Part shown: one piece after another, positions 54,418-63,032 of the stretch | Layout: every line of letters begins with the position of its first letter | Numbering within the stretch: position 1 is the first letter of the stretch | Assembly: GCF_010731695.1 (NCBI RefSeq) | Contig: NZ_AP022586.1 | Span: forward strand, 4,898,001-4,962,000 | Length of the DNA stretch: 64,000 nucleotides | Direction: 5' to 3' | From: Mycolicibacterium litorale | Lineage (GTDB): Bacteria; Actinomycetota; Actinomycetes; Mycobacteriales; Mycobacteriaceae | Translations under genes and position numbers: made by a program | The notes under the pieces: model-generated | Told to the model about the DNA's origin: nothing | The model's input: the letters and a program-made list of their open reading frames with translations, nothing else | The model's database searches: none

Positions 54418-55193
54418 GCGCCACGCGCGACGGGCACCGTTTGACGCCCGACGCCGCGCCCGCCTGGCTCAGGCCGCTGGTCGACAACACCGATGGGGTG
54501 CCCCGCGCCTACCGCCGCCGGATGCCCAAGGACGTGTTGACGGCGGTGACCGCGGCGAACGCGACCGCGGCGGTCACGGGCACCAGACGCGACGCCGCCG
54601 TCCTCGTCCTGTTCTCCGGGCCCCCGGACGCCGGGCAGGGCCTGCCCGACGACGCCGACCTGTTGGTGACGGTGCGCGCGTCGACGCTGCGTCACCACGC
54701 CGGTCAGGCCGCCTTCCCCGGCGGCGCCACCGACCCGGGTGACGAGGGGCCGGTGCACACCGCGCTGCGCGAAGCCGCCGAGGAGACCGGCCTGGACGCC
54801 GAGCGCGTCCACCCGCTGGCCACGCTGCAACGCATGTTCATCCCGCCGTCGGGTTTCCACGTCGTCCCGGTGCTGGCCTACTCACCCGATCCGGGCCCGG
54901 TGGCGGTCGTCGAGGAATCCGAGACCGCGATCGTGGCGCGCGTGCCGGTGCGGGCCTTCGTCAACCCGGAGAATCGGTTGATGGTCTATCGGGACGCCAA
55001 TTCCCGCAGGTGGGCGGGGCCGGCGTTCCTGCTCAACCAGATGCTGGTGTGGGGGTTCACCGGCCAGGTCATCTCCGCGATCCTCGACGTCGCCGGGTGG
55101 GCGGTGCCCTGGAACACCGACGACGTCCGCGGACTCGACGAGGCAATGGCGCTCGTCGGGCAGGATGCCGGTTACGGTGAGTCCCAACAATGA
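54414..55193 (+). CDS. Nudix hydrolase, probable CoA pyrophosphatase type
   Basis: 259 residues. RHHAGQAAFPGGATDPGDEG and TALREAAEETGLD contain both the Nudix box and the upstream LLxxR/HxGq-FPGG element (here LVTVRASTLRHHAGQAAFPGG region) typical of CoA-pyrophosphatase-like members. Hydrolyses a nucleoside-diphosphate-linked substrate with Mg2+. TTG start overlaps the preceding stop; its stop overlaps marP by 4 nt. Rv3672c homolog. Confidence 0.86.
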   Translation: MSATRDGHRLTPDAAPAWLRPLVDNTDGVPRAYRRRMPKDVLTAVTAANATAAVTGTRRDAAVLVLFSGPPDAGQGLPDDADLLVTVRASTLRHHAGQAAFPGGATDPGDEGPVHTALREAAEETGLDAERVHPLATLQRMFIPPSGFHVVPVLAYSPDPGPVAVVEESETAIVARVPVRAFVNPENRLMVYRDANSRRWAGPAFLLNQMLVWGFTGQVISAILDVAGWAVPWNTDDVRGLDEAMALVGQDAGYGESQQ

Positions 55194-56377
55194 CACCATC
55201 TCAGTGGCTTGACCTCCTCGTCCTCGCCGTCGCCTTCGTCGCCGCCATCTCGGGCTGGCGCTCGGGCGCGCTGGGGTCACTCATGTCGTTCATCGGCGTG
55301 GTGCTCGGCGCGGTCGCCGGCGTGCTGCTGGCCCCGCACGTGGTCACCCACATCAGCGGGCCCCGCACCAAGCTGTTCGCTGCGCTGTTCCTGATCCTCG
55401 CGCTGGTCGTGATCGGCGAGATCGCCGGCGTGGTGCTGGGCCGTGCGGTGCGCGGGGCGATCCGCAACCGCGGGCTGCGGCTGTTCGACTCCGTGATCGG
55501 GGTGGGCCTGCAGATCGTCGCGGTGCTGCTCGCCTCCTGGCTGCTCGCGACGCCGCTCACCTCATCGGACCAGCCGAATCTCGCGGCCGCCGTGAAGGGC
55601 TCACGAGTGCTGGGCGAAGTGGACGACGTCGCGCCGCCGTGGCTGAAGTCGGTGCCGACCCGGTTGTCCGGTCTGCTCGACACCTCGGGGCTGCCCGAGG
55701 TCCTCGAACCGTTCGGGCGTACGCCGATCGCGACCGTCGACGCACCGGACGCGGCACTCGCCACCGATGCGGTGGTCGGCGCCACCCGCGGCAGCGTGGT
55801 GAAGATCCGCGGCGTCGCACCCGGCTGCCAGAAGGTGCTCGAGGGCACCGGGTTCGTGGTGGCACCGAACCGGGTGATGTCCAACGCGCACGTCGTCGCC
55901 GGGTCGGAGAGCGTGACCGTGGAGGTCGACGGCCAGACATACGACGCGTTCGTGGTGTCCTACGACCCGAACGCCGACATCTCGATCCTCGACGTCCCGA
56001 ACCTGCCCGCGGCGCCTCTGCAATTCGTCGACGAGCTGGCGCCGCCGGGAACCGACGCCATCGTGATGGGCTATCCGGGCGGCGGCGACTTCACCGCCAC
56101 CCCGGGCCGCATCCGCGAGACCATCGAACTCAACGGACCGGACATCTACCGCAAGACCACGGTCACCCGCGAGGTCTACACGATCAGAGGCACTGTGCGC
56201 CAAGGCAATTCGGGTGGTCCGATGATCAACCGCGGCGGCAAGGTGCTGGGCGTGGTGTTCGGTGCCGCGGTGGACGACGCCGACACCGGCTTCGTGCTGA
56301 CCTCCGACGAGGTGGGACACCAACTGGCGAAGGTGGGCAACACCGCACGCGTGCCCACCGGGGTCTGCGTCAGCTGA
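55190..56377 (+). CDS. marP: membrane serine protease MarP
   Basis: 395 residues: four TM helices forming a CvpA-like domain (residues about 5-125) and a periplasmic chymotrypsin-like protease with catalytic His234 (SNAHVV), Asp263 (NADISILD) and Ser341 (QGNSGGPM). GCQKV and the C-terminal cysteine are positioned for the known active-site disulfide. In M. tuberculosis, MarP (Rv3671c) supports acid and oxidative resistance via RipA processing. 3' end overlaps the convergent ephE gene by 8 nt. Confidence 0.95.
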   Translation: MTPSQWLDLLVLAVAFVAAISGWRSGALGSLMSFIGVVLGAVAGVLLAPHVVTHISGPRTKLFAALFLILALVVIGEIAGVVLGRAVRGAIRNRGLRLFDSVIGVGLQIVAVLLASWLLATPLTSSDQPNLAAAVKGSRVLGEVDDVAPPWLKSVPTRLSGLLDTSGLPEVLEPFGRTPIATVDAPDAALATDAVVGATRGSVVKIRGVAPGCQKVLEGTGFVVAPNRVMSNAHVVAGSESVTVEVDGQTYDAFVVSYDPNADISILDVPNLPAAPLQFVDELAPPGTDAIVMGYPGGGDFTATPGRIRETIELNGPDIYRKTTVTREVYTIRGTVRQGNSGGPMINRGGKVLGVVFGAAVDDADTGFVLTSDEVGHQLAKVGNTARVPTGVCVS

Positions 56378-57332
56378 CCTGACGCCCGTACACCTGGCCG
56401 AGGAAACGGGTCAGCTGCGCATTGACGTCGGCGGGCGCTTCCTCGTGGCCGTAGTGGCCCGCGCCGCGCAGCGATACGTACCGCCCGTGCGGGGTGAAGT
56501 GCTGGGTGCGGTTCACCGGGTCTGCGAGGACGTAGGAGTCGGAGTCGCCGCGCAGGTGCAGCATCGGCACCACCAGCGGCCGCTTCATCAATCGCATGAA
56601 CCGCCTGCCCTCGCCGCGCAGTTGGCTGCGCACCGCCCAGCGCTGGTACTCCAGCGCCGAATGCGCGGCCGACGGGATCTGGATGGCCTTGCGGAGGTGT
56701 TCCATGGTTTCGGCGAAGTCCTCGGTGGCCTGCCACGCCGTGCTCGACCGGGCCCGCACGAGGTGCTCGAGGGCGGCGCCGTCATGGCGGGTCAGCGCGC
56801 GTTCGGGCCACATGGGCACCTGGTAGCGCAGCAGCGAGGGCAGCAGCGCCCGGCCCTGATCGCGTCGCCTCGTCGTCGACGTCCGCAACGCCGCGGGATG
56901 AGGGGAGCTGACGACCGCGATCGCGCGCACGACGCGGGGATGCAGCACCGACGTCGCCCAGCACACCAGCCCGCCGTCGGCGTGCCCGACGAGCGTCGCG
57001 CTCTGGTGGCCCAACGCGCGCACGAGACCGGCGGTGTCACCGGCCAGCGTCCAACCGTCGTAACCCCGGGGCGGCTTGTCGCTGCCCCCGTATCCGCGCA
57101 GATCGACGGCCACCACCCGGGCACCGCTCAACCCGCGCAACTGGTGTCGCCACGACCACCAGAACGATCCGAAACCGTGCAGCAGGATCACCAGCGGACG
57201 CTCGGTCATCGGCACGGTGGCGGCATCCGGCGACTCCGCCTCGACGACGTGGAAGCGGATGCCGTTGGCGTGGACTTCCAGATGACGCCAGGGACCGTCG
57301 ATCCGGACGATCGACGGATCAGGTGGCGGCAT
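56370..57332 (-). CDS. ephE: epoxide hydrolase-like alpha/beta hydrolase
   Basis: 320 residues. HGFGSFWWSWRHQL oxyanion region, DLRGYGGSDKPPRGYD, and the nucleophile elbow GHADGG with Asp as nucleophile, as in epoxide hydrolases; the base histidine is in GAGHYGHEE. ATG is immediately after the holin-like gene stop (TAATG). H37Rv EphE is Rv3670. Epoxide substrates are presumed lipid-derived or aromatic. Confidence 0.88.
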   Translation of the reverse strand: MPPPDPSIVRIDGPWRHLEVHANGIRFHVVEAESPDAATVPMTERPLVILLHGFGSFWWSWRHQLRGLSGARVVAVDLRGYGGSDKPPRGYDGWTLAGDTAGLVRALGHQSATLVGHADGGLVCWATSVLHPRVVRAIAVVSSPHPAALRTSTTRRRDQGRALLPSLLRYQVPMWPERALTRHDGAALEHLVRARSSTAWQATEDFAETMEHLRKAIQIPSAAHSALEYQRWAVRSQLRGEGRRFMRLMKRPLVVPMLHLRGDSDSYVLADPVNRTQHFTPHGRYVSLRGAGHYGHEEAPADVNAQLTRFLGQVYGRQVS

Positions 57333-57877
57333 TACCAGCCGGACGGGTCGCCGGTCTTCTGACCGTCGGTGACGGCCCTTGCCTTGTCGCCGTCGGAGAG
57401 GGCGACCGTTTTCTGCACCTTGTCGTGGCCGGGGGTGAGCGCTTCGCGCGTCTCCTTGACCGACTCGATGGTCTTCTGTGGCCCGCGGATGCGGCGCACC
57501 TTCAGATAGCCGAGCAGCGCCAGCACCGCCGTGACGACCACCATCACGCCGAAGACGATCAGGAACGACGCCCACCGCCACAGCCAGGTGTCGAGCAGTT
57601 CGGCGGCGAAGAAGAAGAAGAAGAACGTCGAGTAGAACAGGACGACCAGCGCGGCGATGAAGAAGACGCTGCCGGTCAGCCCTTTCTTGACGTCACGGGT
57701 GATCTCGGCCTTGGCCAATTCGACCTCGGCACGCACCAGCGTCGACACCTGCGAGGTGGCGTCCTTGACCAGATCGCCGATCGAGGGATCGGGCTTGGGC
57801 GCATGTGGATCCACCAGCGGGATCGATGTGACGGTGGTGGGCACGCCGTTCTTGCGATCGCCTCGGCTCACGGACAC
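57332..57877 (-). CDS. phage-holin-superfamily (PF07332-type) membrane protein
   Basis: 181 residues. Cytosolic N-terminus with SIGDLVKDATSQVSTLVRAE, VELAKAEITRDVKKG, and two TM helices (VFFIAALVVLFYSTFFFFFF and SFLIVFGVMVVVTAVLALLG) with the LRxExxLAKxE signature of the actinobacterial Phage_holin_3_6 group. Not phage-related in context. Function unknown. GTG 57877 or 57871; translationally coupled to ephE. Rv3669 homolog. Confidence 0.85.
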   Translation of the reverse strand: MSVSRGDRKNGVPTTVTSIPLVDPHAPKPDPSIGDLVKDATSQVSTLVRAEVELAKAEITRDVKKGLTGSVFFIAALVVLFYSTFFFFFFAAELLDTWLWRWASFLIVFGVMVVVTAVLALLGYLKVRRIRGPQKTIESVKETREALTPGHDKVQKTVALSDGDKARAVTDGQKTGDPSGW

Positions 57878-58000
57878 TTCCTCCCGCTGTGATGTCAGTC
57901 GGGACTCATGTTGCCATGTGGCGATCCGCTAAACGATTCCGGCCGACGATAGACTGAGCCGATCACCAGGCGGGTCGGGCACATCGATGGGGGAGTCACA

Positions 58001-58720
58001 TTGCGTACCGCACACCGCCGACTGGCCTCGATCGTTGCCGCGACGGCGTTCTGCTTGGCCGGTGCTGGGGCCGGTGTGCTCGTCACCGCTCCCGCCGCCG
58101 GCGCTGCCGGGCCGGTCGTTCTCGGCGGCGGTTCGGGCATCGTGGTCAACGGCGAATCGTTCTGCACGCTGACCACCATCGGTAACGACAACCGCGGCAA
58201 CCTGATCGGCTTCACCTCCGCGCACTGCGGCGGGCCGGGGGCGACGGTGTCGGCGGAGGGCGCGCAGGACGCGGGTGTCCTCGGCACGATGGTCGCGGGC
58301 AACGAAGCGCTCGATTACGCAGTGATCCAATTCGATCCGCAGAAGGTCACGCCGACCAACGACGTCAACGGGTTCCGGATCGACGGCCTCGGCCCGGATC
58401 CCGCGTTCGGTCAGGTCGCCTGCAAGCTGGGCCGCACCACCGGCTACTCGTGCGGCGTGACGTGGGGCCCGGGTGAGGATCCCGGCACGATCGTCAACCA
58501 GGTGTGCGGGCAGCCCGGCGACTCCGGTGCGCCGGTCACGGTCGACAACCGGCTGGTCGGCATGATCCACGGCGCCTACACCGAGGGTCTGCCGACGTGC
58601 GTGGTGAAGTACATCCCGCTGCACACCCCGGCCGTGACGATGTCGTTCAACACCCAACTGGCCGACATCGCCGCCAAGAACCGACCCGGCTCGGGCTTCG
58701 TCCCGGTCGGCGCTCGCTGA
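58001..58720 (+). CDS. secreted S1-family serine protease (Rv3668c-like)
   Basis: 239 residues. Signal peptide (ASIVAATAFCLAGAGAG..., cleavage near GAA), then a trypsin-like domain with His75 (TSAHC), Asp105 (LDYAVIQF) and Ser175 (GDSGAP). Two cysteine pairs (FCTL/AHC, ACKL/SCGV) fit alpha-lytic-type disulfides; no propeptide is visible. TTG start with GGGGGAG upstream. Stands alone; a 26-bp-arm hairpin follows. Substrates unknown. Confidence 0.86.
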   Translation: MRTAHRRLASIVAATAFCLAGAGAGVLVTAPAAGAAGPVVLGGGSGIVVNGESFCTLTTIGNDNRGNLIGFTSAHCGGPGATVSAEGAQDAGVLGTMVAGNEALDYAVIQFDPQKVTPTNDVNGFRIDGLGPDPAFGQVACKLGRTTGYSCGVTWGPGEDPGTIVNQVCGQPGDSGAPVTVDNRLVGMIHGAYTEGLPTCVVKYIPLHTPAVTMSFNTQLADIAAKNRPGSGFVPVGAR

Positions 58721-58731
58721 ATTCTCGCCCG

Positions 58732-58788
58732 CGAAACAGCATTCCCGGTTGTCAAGCGCGTGGCTTGACGACCGGGAATGCTGTTTCG
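58732..58788. terminator. bidirectional terminator-like hairpin between protease gene and acs
   Basis: 26-bp arms 58732-58757 and 58763-58788 (CGAAACAGCATTCCCGG...) with one G.T wobble (58750) and a 5-nt loop GCGTG, the longest hairpin of the window. It ends 4 nt before the acs stop codon. No U-tract. Confidence 0.75.
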
Positions 58789-58792
58789 GCGG

Positions 58793-60742
58793 CTACTTGC
58801 TGGCGCGGATCGCCTCGAACACGCTGGGATCAACCAGCGTCGAGGTGTCGCCGAGTTCGCGGCCTTCGGCGACGTCGCGCAGCAGGCGGCGCATGATCTT
58901 TCCGCTTCGGGTCTTGGGCAGTTCGGGGACGACGTGGATCTCGCGCGGGCGGGCGATCGGTGAGATCTCCTTGGCGACCTGCGCGCGCAGTTCGTCGACC
59001 ATGTTCTCGTTGTCCTTGGCGTGCGATTCCAGGATGACGAACGCGCAGATGCCCTGGCCGGTCTGCTCGTCGGTGGCGCCGACGACCGCGGCCTCGGCCA
59101 CCCCGCTGTGGCCGACGAGGGCCGACTCCACCTCGGCGGTCGAGATGCGGTGGCCGGACACGTTCATCACGTCGTCGATGCGGCCGAGCACCCAGATGTT
59201 GCCGTCGGCGTCGTAACGCGCCCCGTCACCGGCGAAATACCAACCCTGCTCGGCGAACCGGGACCAGTAGGTGTCCTTGAAGCGCTGCGGATCGCCCCAG
59301 ATGCCGCGCAGCATCGACGGCCATGGCTGGTCGAGGACGAGGTAGCCGTTGGCCTGCTCGCCGTGGTCGCTGCCGGGCGCGAGCTGGTTGCCGTCGTCGT
59401 CGACGATCTTGGCCGAGATACCGGGCAGCGGCGTCATCGCCGAACCCGGCTTGGCCGCCGTGACACCGGGCAGCGGGGAGATCATGATCGCCCCGGTCTC
59501 GGTCTGCCACCACGTGTCGACGACGGGAGTCTTCTTGTCGCCGAACGCATCCCGGTACCACCGCCACGCCTCGGGGTTGATGGGCTCGCCCACCGAACCG
59601 AGCAGCCGCAGGCTCGACAGATCATGGGAGTCGGGGATCTCGCGGCCCAGTTTCATGAACGTGCGGATCAGCGTCGGCGCCGTGTAATAGATGCTCACGC
59701 CGTACTTTTCGATGACCTCGAAGTGCCGGTGCTCGCTCGGCGAGGTCGGGGTGCCCTCGTAGACCACCTGCGTCACGCCGTTGGACAGCGGGCCGTAGAC
59801 GATGTAGGTGTGGCCGGTCACCCAGCCGATGTCGGCGGTGCACCAGTACACGTCGGTCTCGGGTTTGACGTCGAAGACGTAGTAGTGGGTGTACGACGAC
59901 TGCACGAGGTAGCCGCCGGTGGTGTGCATGATGCCCTTGGGCTTACCGGTGGTGCCGGAGGTGTAGAGCAGGAACAGCGGGTGCTCGGCGTCGAAGGCCT
60001 CGGGCGTGTGCTCGGTGGACGCGCCGTCGACCGTCTCGTGCCACCACAGGTCGCGCCCGTCGGTCCAGTTGATGTCGATTCCGGTGCGGCGCACCACCAG
60101 AACGTGTTCGATCGAGGGCTGACCCTCGACGGCCTCGTCGACCGCGTCCTTGAGAGAGGCGGCCTTGCCGCGGCGGTACTGGCCGTCGGTGGTGATGACG
60201 AGTTTGGCCTCGGCGTCCTCGATGCGGGCCTTGAGTGCCGAGGCCGAGAAGCCGGCGAACACCACCGAGTGCATGACACCGAGCCGGGCGCAGGCCAGCA
60301 TGGCCACGATCGCCTCGGGCACCATCGGCATGTAGATGGCCACCCGGTCGCCGGCCACCAGGCCGAGATCGGTCAGCGCGTTGGCCGCCTTGCACACTTC
60401 GTCTTTGAGTTCGGCGTAGGTCAGCGAGCGCGAGTCGCCGACGGGCTCACCCTCCCAGTGGATCGCCACCCGGTCGCCGTTGCCGGCCTCGACGTGCCGG
60501 TCGACGCAGTTGTAGGCGACGTTGATCTTGCCGCCGACGAACCACTTCGCGAACGGGGCGTCCGACCAGTCGAGCACCTCGGTGAAGGGTGTGTCCCAGG
60601 ACAACCGCTCGGCCTGCTTGCCCCAGAACGCGAGCCGGTCGGCCTCGGCCTCGCGGTACAACTCCTCGGTGGCATTCGCCTGCGCGGCGAACTCGGCCGA
60701 CGGCGGATAGCTGGACTGGACTTCGGTGTGCGCCTCAGACAT
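58793..60742 (-). CDS. acs: acetyl-CoA synthetase
   Basis: 649 residues, typical Acs length. Motifs: LLYTSGTTGKPKGIMHTTGG (P-loop of the ANL family), TWWQTETGAIM, TYWSRFAEQGWYFAGDGARY, and the acetylated lysine motif TRSGKIMRRLLR near the C-terminus. Converts acetate to acetyl-CoA. ATG 60742 is leaderless: TACCCT (60755-60750) lies 7 nt upstream. A Crp-like dyad overlaps that -10 box. Rv3667 homolog; the dppABCD genes that follow it in H37Rv are absent here. Confidence 0.96.
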   Translation of the reverse strand: MSEAHTEVQSSYPPSAEFAAQANATEELYREAEADRLAFWGKQAERLSWDTPFTEVLDWSDAPFAKWFVGGKINVAYNCVDRHVEAGNGDRVAIHWEGEPVGDSRSLTYAELKDEVCKAANALTDLGLVAGDRVAIYMPMVPEAIVAMLACARLGVMHSVVFAGFSASALKARIEDAEAKLVITTDGQYRRGKAASLKDAVDEAVEGQPSIEHVLVVRRTGIDINWTDGRDLWWHETVDGASTEHTPEAFDAEHPLFLLYTSGTTGKPKGIMHTTGGYLVQSSYTHYYVFDVKPETDVYWCTADIGWVTGHTYIVYGPLSNGVTQVVYEGTPTSPSEHRHFEVIEKYGVSIYYTAPTLIRTFMKLGREIPDSHDLSSLRLLGSVGEPINPEAWRWYRDAFGDKKTPVVDTWWQTETGAIMISPLPGVTAAKPGSAMTPLPGISAKIVDDDGNQLAPGSDHGEQANGYLVLDQPWPSMLRGIWGDPQRFKDTYWSRFAEQGWYFAGDGARYDADGNIWVLGRIDDVMNVSGHRISTAEVESALVGHSGVAEAAVVGATDEQTGQGICAFVILESHAKDNENMVDELRAQVAKEISPIARPREIHVVPELPKTRSGKIMRRLLRDVAEGRELGDTSTLVDPSVFEAIRASK

Positions 60743-60745
60743 ATA

Positions 60746-60761
60746 TGTGAGGGTAGTCACC
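60746..60761. promoter_or_regulatory. Crp-like dyad on acs promoter
   Basis: TGTGAGGGTAGTCACC is TGTGA-N6-TCACC, nine of ten bases of the consensus TGTGA-N6-TCACA. It starts 3 bp beyond the acs start and covers the -10 hexamer (60750-60755), so binding should repress. Crp is encoded 8 kb away. Confidence 0.6.
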
Positions 60762-60868
60762 CGACGGGGCGCCCACATCGAGACCTCACATCACCGCCTG
60801 CGGACGGCCGGTGTCATGCGACGAGCGTCGGAAATCGCCGGTCCAGCGGTCGACTACCGTGGGCTGCC

Positions 60869-61609
60869 ATGACGGATCCGTTGGCGCCGCTGGCCGAACT
60901 ACCCGGAGTCGCGGCGGCCGGCGACGAGGCCCGCGAGGCGCTCGGGAAGGCGCACCGGCACCGGACGAATCTGCGCGGCTGGCCGGCCACGGCGGCCGAG
61001 GCGGCGCTGCGCGCGGCGCGGGCGTCGTCGGTGCTCGATGGCGGATCCCTGCAGCTGTCCGACAGCGGTGACCCCGATCCGGTGTTGGCCGGGGCGCTGC
61101 GCGTGTCGCAGGCGCTCGAGGGTGGGGCGACCGCGCTGGTCGACGTGTGGCAACGCGCGCCGCTGCAGGCGCTGGCCCGGTTGCACGCGCTGGCCGCCAC
61201 CGACCTCACCGACGAGGAACACCTCGGCCGGCCCCGTGCCGATGCGGGGGTGGGCCGGCGGCTGGAGCTGCTCGTCGAACTCCTCACCGGCGGCTCGCGC
61301 GTGCCGGCCCCGGTGCTCGCGGCCGTCGCGCACGGGGAACTGCTGACACTCGCTCCGTTCGGGACGGCCGACGGCGTGGTGGCCCGCGGGGTGTCGCGGT
61401 TGGTGACGATCGCCAGCGGACTGGATCCCCACGGCCTCGGTGTTCCGGAGGTGTACTGGATGCGCCAGTCCGGCGACTACCAGGCCGCCGCCCGGGGCTT
61501 CGCCTCCGGGACGCCCGACGGGCTCACGGCGTGGATCCTGCTCAGCTGCCGGGCCCTGCACGCCGGCGCTCGCGAGGCCCTGCAGATCGCGTCGGCCTCG
61601 ACCGGCTGA
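60869..61609 (+). CDS. conserved hypothetical protein (Rv3662c-like)
   Basis: 246 residues, mostly helical, Ala/Leu-rich: LAELPGVAAAGDEAREALGK, AEAALRAARASSVLDGGSLQ and ARLHALAATDLTDEEHLGRP. The N-terminal third resembles the helical N-domain that precedes Fic domains, but no Fic motif (HPFxxGNGR) is present. Labelled oxidoreductase in some annotations without visible support. TACCGT (60855-60860) lies 8 nt before the ATG. Divergent from acs. Function unknown. Confidence 0.8.
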   Translation: MTDPLAPLAELPGVAAAGDEAREALGKAHRHRTNLRGWPATAAEAALRAARASSVLDGGSLQLSDSGDPDPVLAGALRVSQALEGGATALVDVWQRAPLQALARLHALAATDLTDEEHLGRPRADAGVGRRLELLVELLTGGSRVPAPVLAAVAHGELLTLAPFGTADGVVARGVSRLVTIASGLDPHGLGVPEVYWMRQSGDYQAAARGFASGTPDGLTAWILLSCRALHAGAREALQIASASTG

Positions 61610-61629
61610 AACCCCCCAGCAAACGCGAA

Positions 61630-61926
61630 GCGGGCGGCGTTCCGATTCGAGTTCGGCTCGCCGCCCGCCAGCACGGACTCCGGTTACCAAGCGTGCTGTG
61701 TGGGTTGCGTGGGTTGGCCTCGGCGTCAGTGCGATGCGCTTCGACGGACTACTCCACCCAAAGAGTCGCCGTAATCGTTCGCTCTTCGCAATTACGCAGG
61801 CCCGCAACACTTTTGCCTATTCCGCGGCATGTGCTCCGCGTGGGTGCCGGGTTCCGTGCTGGGTCGCCGGGCTCGGGAGATGTCTCCTTCTCTTCCGGTG
61901 ACACCTTGGCCTCGCCTGGCTTCCGT
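61630..61926 (-). ncRNA. probable Ms1 (MTS2823) RNA-polymerase-binding RNA
   Basis: Between the Rv3662c-like gene and the HAD gene is a 405-bp interval without a convincing ORF. In M. tuberculosis this same interval (Rv3661-Rv3662c) encodes MTS2823, and M. smegmatis Ms1 (about 300 nt) is its homolog, binding core RNA polymerase instead of sigma. On the minus strand a promoter (-35 61961-61956, -10 61938-61933) predicts a start near 61926, and a 10-bp-stem hairpin (GCGGGCGGCG with CGCCGCCCGC, 61630-61668) closes it after about 297 nt, matching the known length. Identification is by synteny, strand and size. Confidence 0.78.
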
Positions 61927-61932
61927 GCTTCC

Positions 61933-61961
61933 TTTGTACTACGTGACGACCGTCACATCAA
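61933..61961 (-). promoter_or_regulatory. Ms1 promoter containing a Crp-like dyad
   Basis: On the minus strand TTGATG (61961-61956), a 17-nt spacer and TACAAA (61938-61933) form a strong sigma-A-type promoter. The spacer contains TGTGACGGTCGTCACG (61957-61942), that is TGTGA-N6-TCACG, nine of ten consensus bases for Crp. Binding there would be expected to block polymerase. Confidence 0.6.
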
Positions 61962-62014
61962 GGGTCACGCGGCCCCTGATTCCGGATCGTTACGGCGTAC
62001 CGCTCAGCAACTCG

Positions 62015-62872
62015 TCAGAGGGCAAACCGGCGGAGCAGCGAATACGTCAGCGCGCCGGCGGCAAGCGCGCTCATCCCCACCGCCGCCGTGGTGGCCACCG
62101 CAGCGCCCGAGGGTGCCGGGATGCGGTCACGCAGGGACACCGGCTTGGTGAACGTCAACACCGGCCAGCCGCGGGTGACGGCCTCCTTGCGCAGCGCGCG
62201 GTCCGGGTTCACCACGGTCGGATGGCCGACGGCCTCGAGCATCGGGATGTCGGTGATCGAATCGGAGTAGGCGTAACAGTGCTCGAGCGCGTACCCCTCG
62301 CGCGCCGCCAGCGCGCGGATGGCCTTGACCTTGCCCTCGCCGTAGCAGTAGAACGCGATCTCGCCGGTGTACCGGCCGTCTTCGACGACCATCCGCGTCG
62401 CCATCGCGTGGGTGGCGCCCAGCGCACGGGCGATCGGCGCGACGATCTCCTCACCGGATGCCGAGACCACGACCACGTCTCGGCCGCACAGTTTGTGGTC
62501 GGCGATCAGATCGGCGGCCTCGGCGAACACCAGTGGGTCGACGATCTCGTGCAGGGTCTCGCCGACGATGGACTTGATCTGTTCGACGTCCCATCCCGTG
62601 CACATGTTCGTCACGTAGGAACGCATGCGGTCCATCTGGTCGTGGTCGGCACCCGACATCAGGAACAGGAACTGCGCATACGTCGACTTGAGCACGGCCC
62701 GCCGATTGAGCAGCCCCTGATCGAAGAAAGGTTTGCTAAAAGCCAACGTGCTCGACTTGGCGATCACCGTCTTGTCCAAATCGAAAAACGCAGCAGTACG
62801 GACGGGGTGGTCGGGCGAGGATCCCGTTCCAGGCACGATCGAGGGTGCGGCATGCGGCTCCGATGCGCTCAC
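62015..62872 (-). CDS. HAD-IB family hydrolase (SerB-like, Rv3661-type)
   Basis: 285 residues. Motif I AAFFDLDKTVI, motif II VVVSASGEEIV, motif III lysine (GKVKAIRAL) and motif IV AYSDSITDIPML fit HAD-IB phosphatases of the SerB/PlsC-associated group. A C-terminal TM helix (AVATTAAVGMSALAAGALTY) anchors it. GTG 62872 is favoured: TATGCT (62884-62879) lies 6 nt upstream. It may act on phosphoserine or a phospholipid-type substrate. Its 3' end adjoins the Ms1 region. Confidence 0.86.
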   Translation of the reverse strand: MSASEPHAAPSIVPGTGSSPDHPVRTAAFFDLDKTVIAKSSTLAFSKPFFDQGLLNRRAVLKSTYAQFLFLMSGADHDQMDRMRSYVTNMCTGWDVEQIKSIVGETLHEIVDPLVFAEAADLIADHKLCGRDVVVVSASGEEIVAPIARALGATHAMATRMVVEDGRYTGEIAFYCYGEGKVKAIRALAAREGYALEHCYAYSDSITDIPMLEAVGHPTVVNPDRALRKEAVTRGWPVLTFTKPVSLRDRIPAPSGAAVATTAAVGMSALAAGALTYSLLRRFAL

Positions 62873-63020
62873 GGGGCCAGCATAAACGTCATAGTCGTGA
62901 CATCTGGGGTGTCGGCTGTACAAATTGGCAGATCAAGACACGTGTCCGCATACGCAGTTTTCTTACGAATCAGTAATTTCTAAGGTGCCCGGGACTTGCA
63001 TTCCGTGGCCGTACCGTGTG

Positions 63021-63026
63021 TATAGT
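63021..63026 (+). promoter_or_regulatory. -10 element of the 6C RNA promoter
   Basis: TATAGT matches five of six consensus bases. TTGCAT begins 25 bp upstream (spacer 19). The start would be near 63033. The 148 bp between the HAD start and this element contain no ORF of note. Confidence 0.6.
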
Positions 63027-63032
63027 GGGCGT

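Noticed and set aside
57332..57877. Holin-like gene as evidence of prophage
   Set aside because: This family is a conserved actinobacterial membrane protein and the gene is embedded in a core operon with ephE.
59021..61609. 862-codon plus-strand frame opposite acs
   Set aside because: Only the final 246 codons (from 60869) are the real Rv3662c-like gene; the rest is antisense to acs.
61829..62983. 384-codon plus-strand frame over the HAD gene and the Ms1 region
   Set aside because: Antisense to HAD and without recognisable domain; the interval fits Ms1 RNA better.
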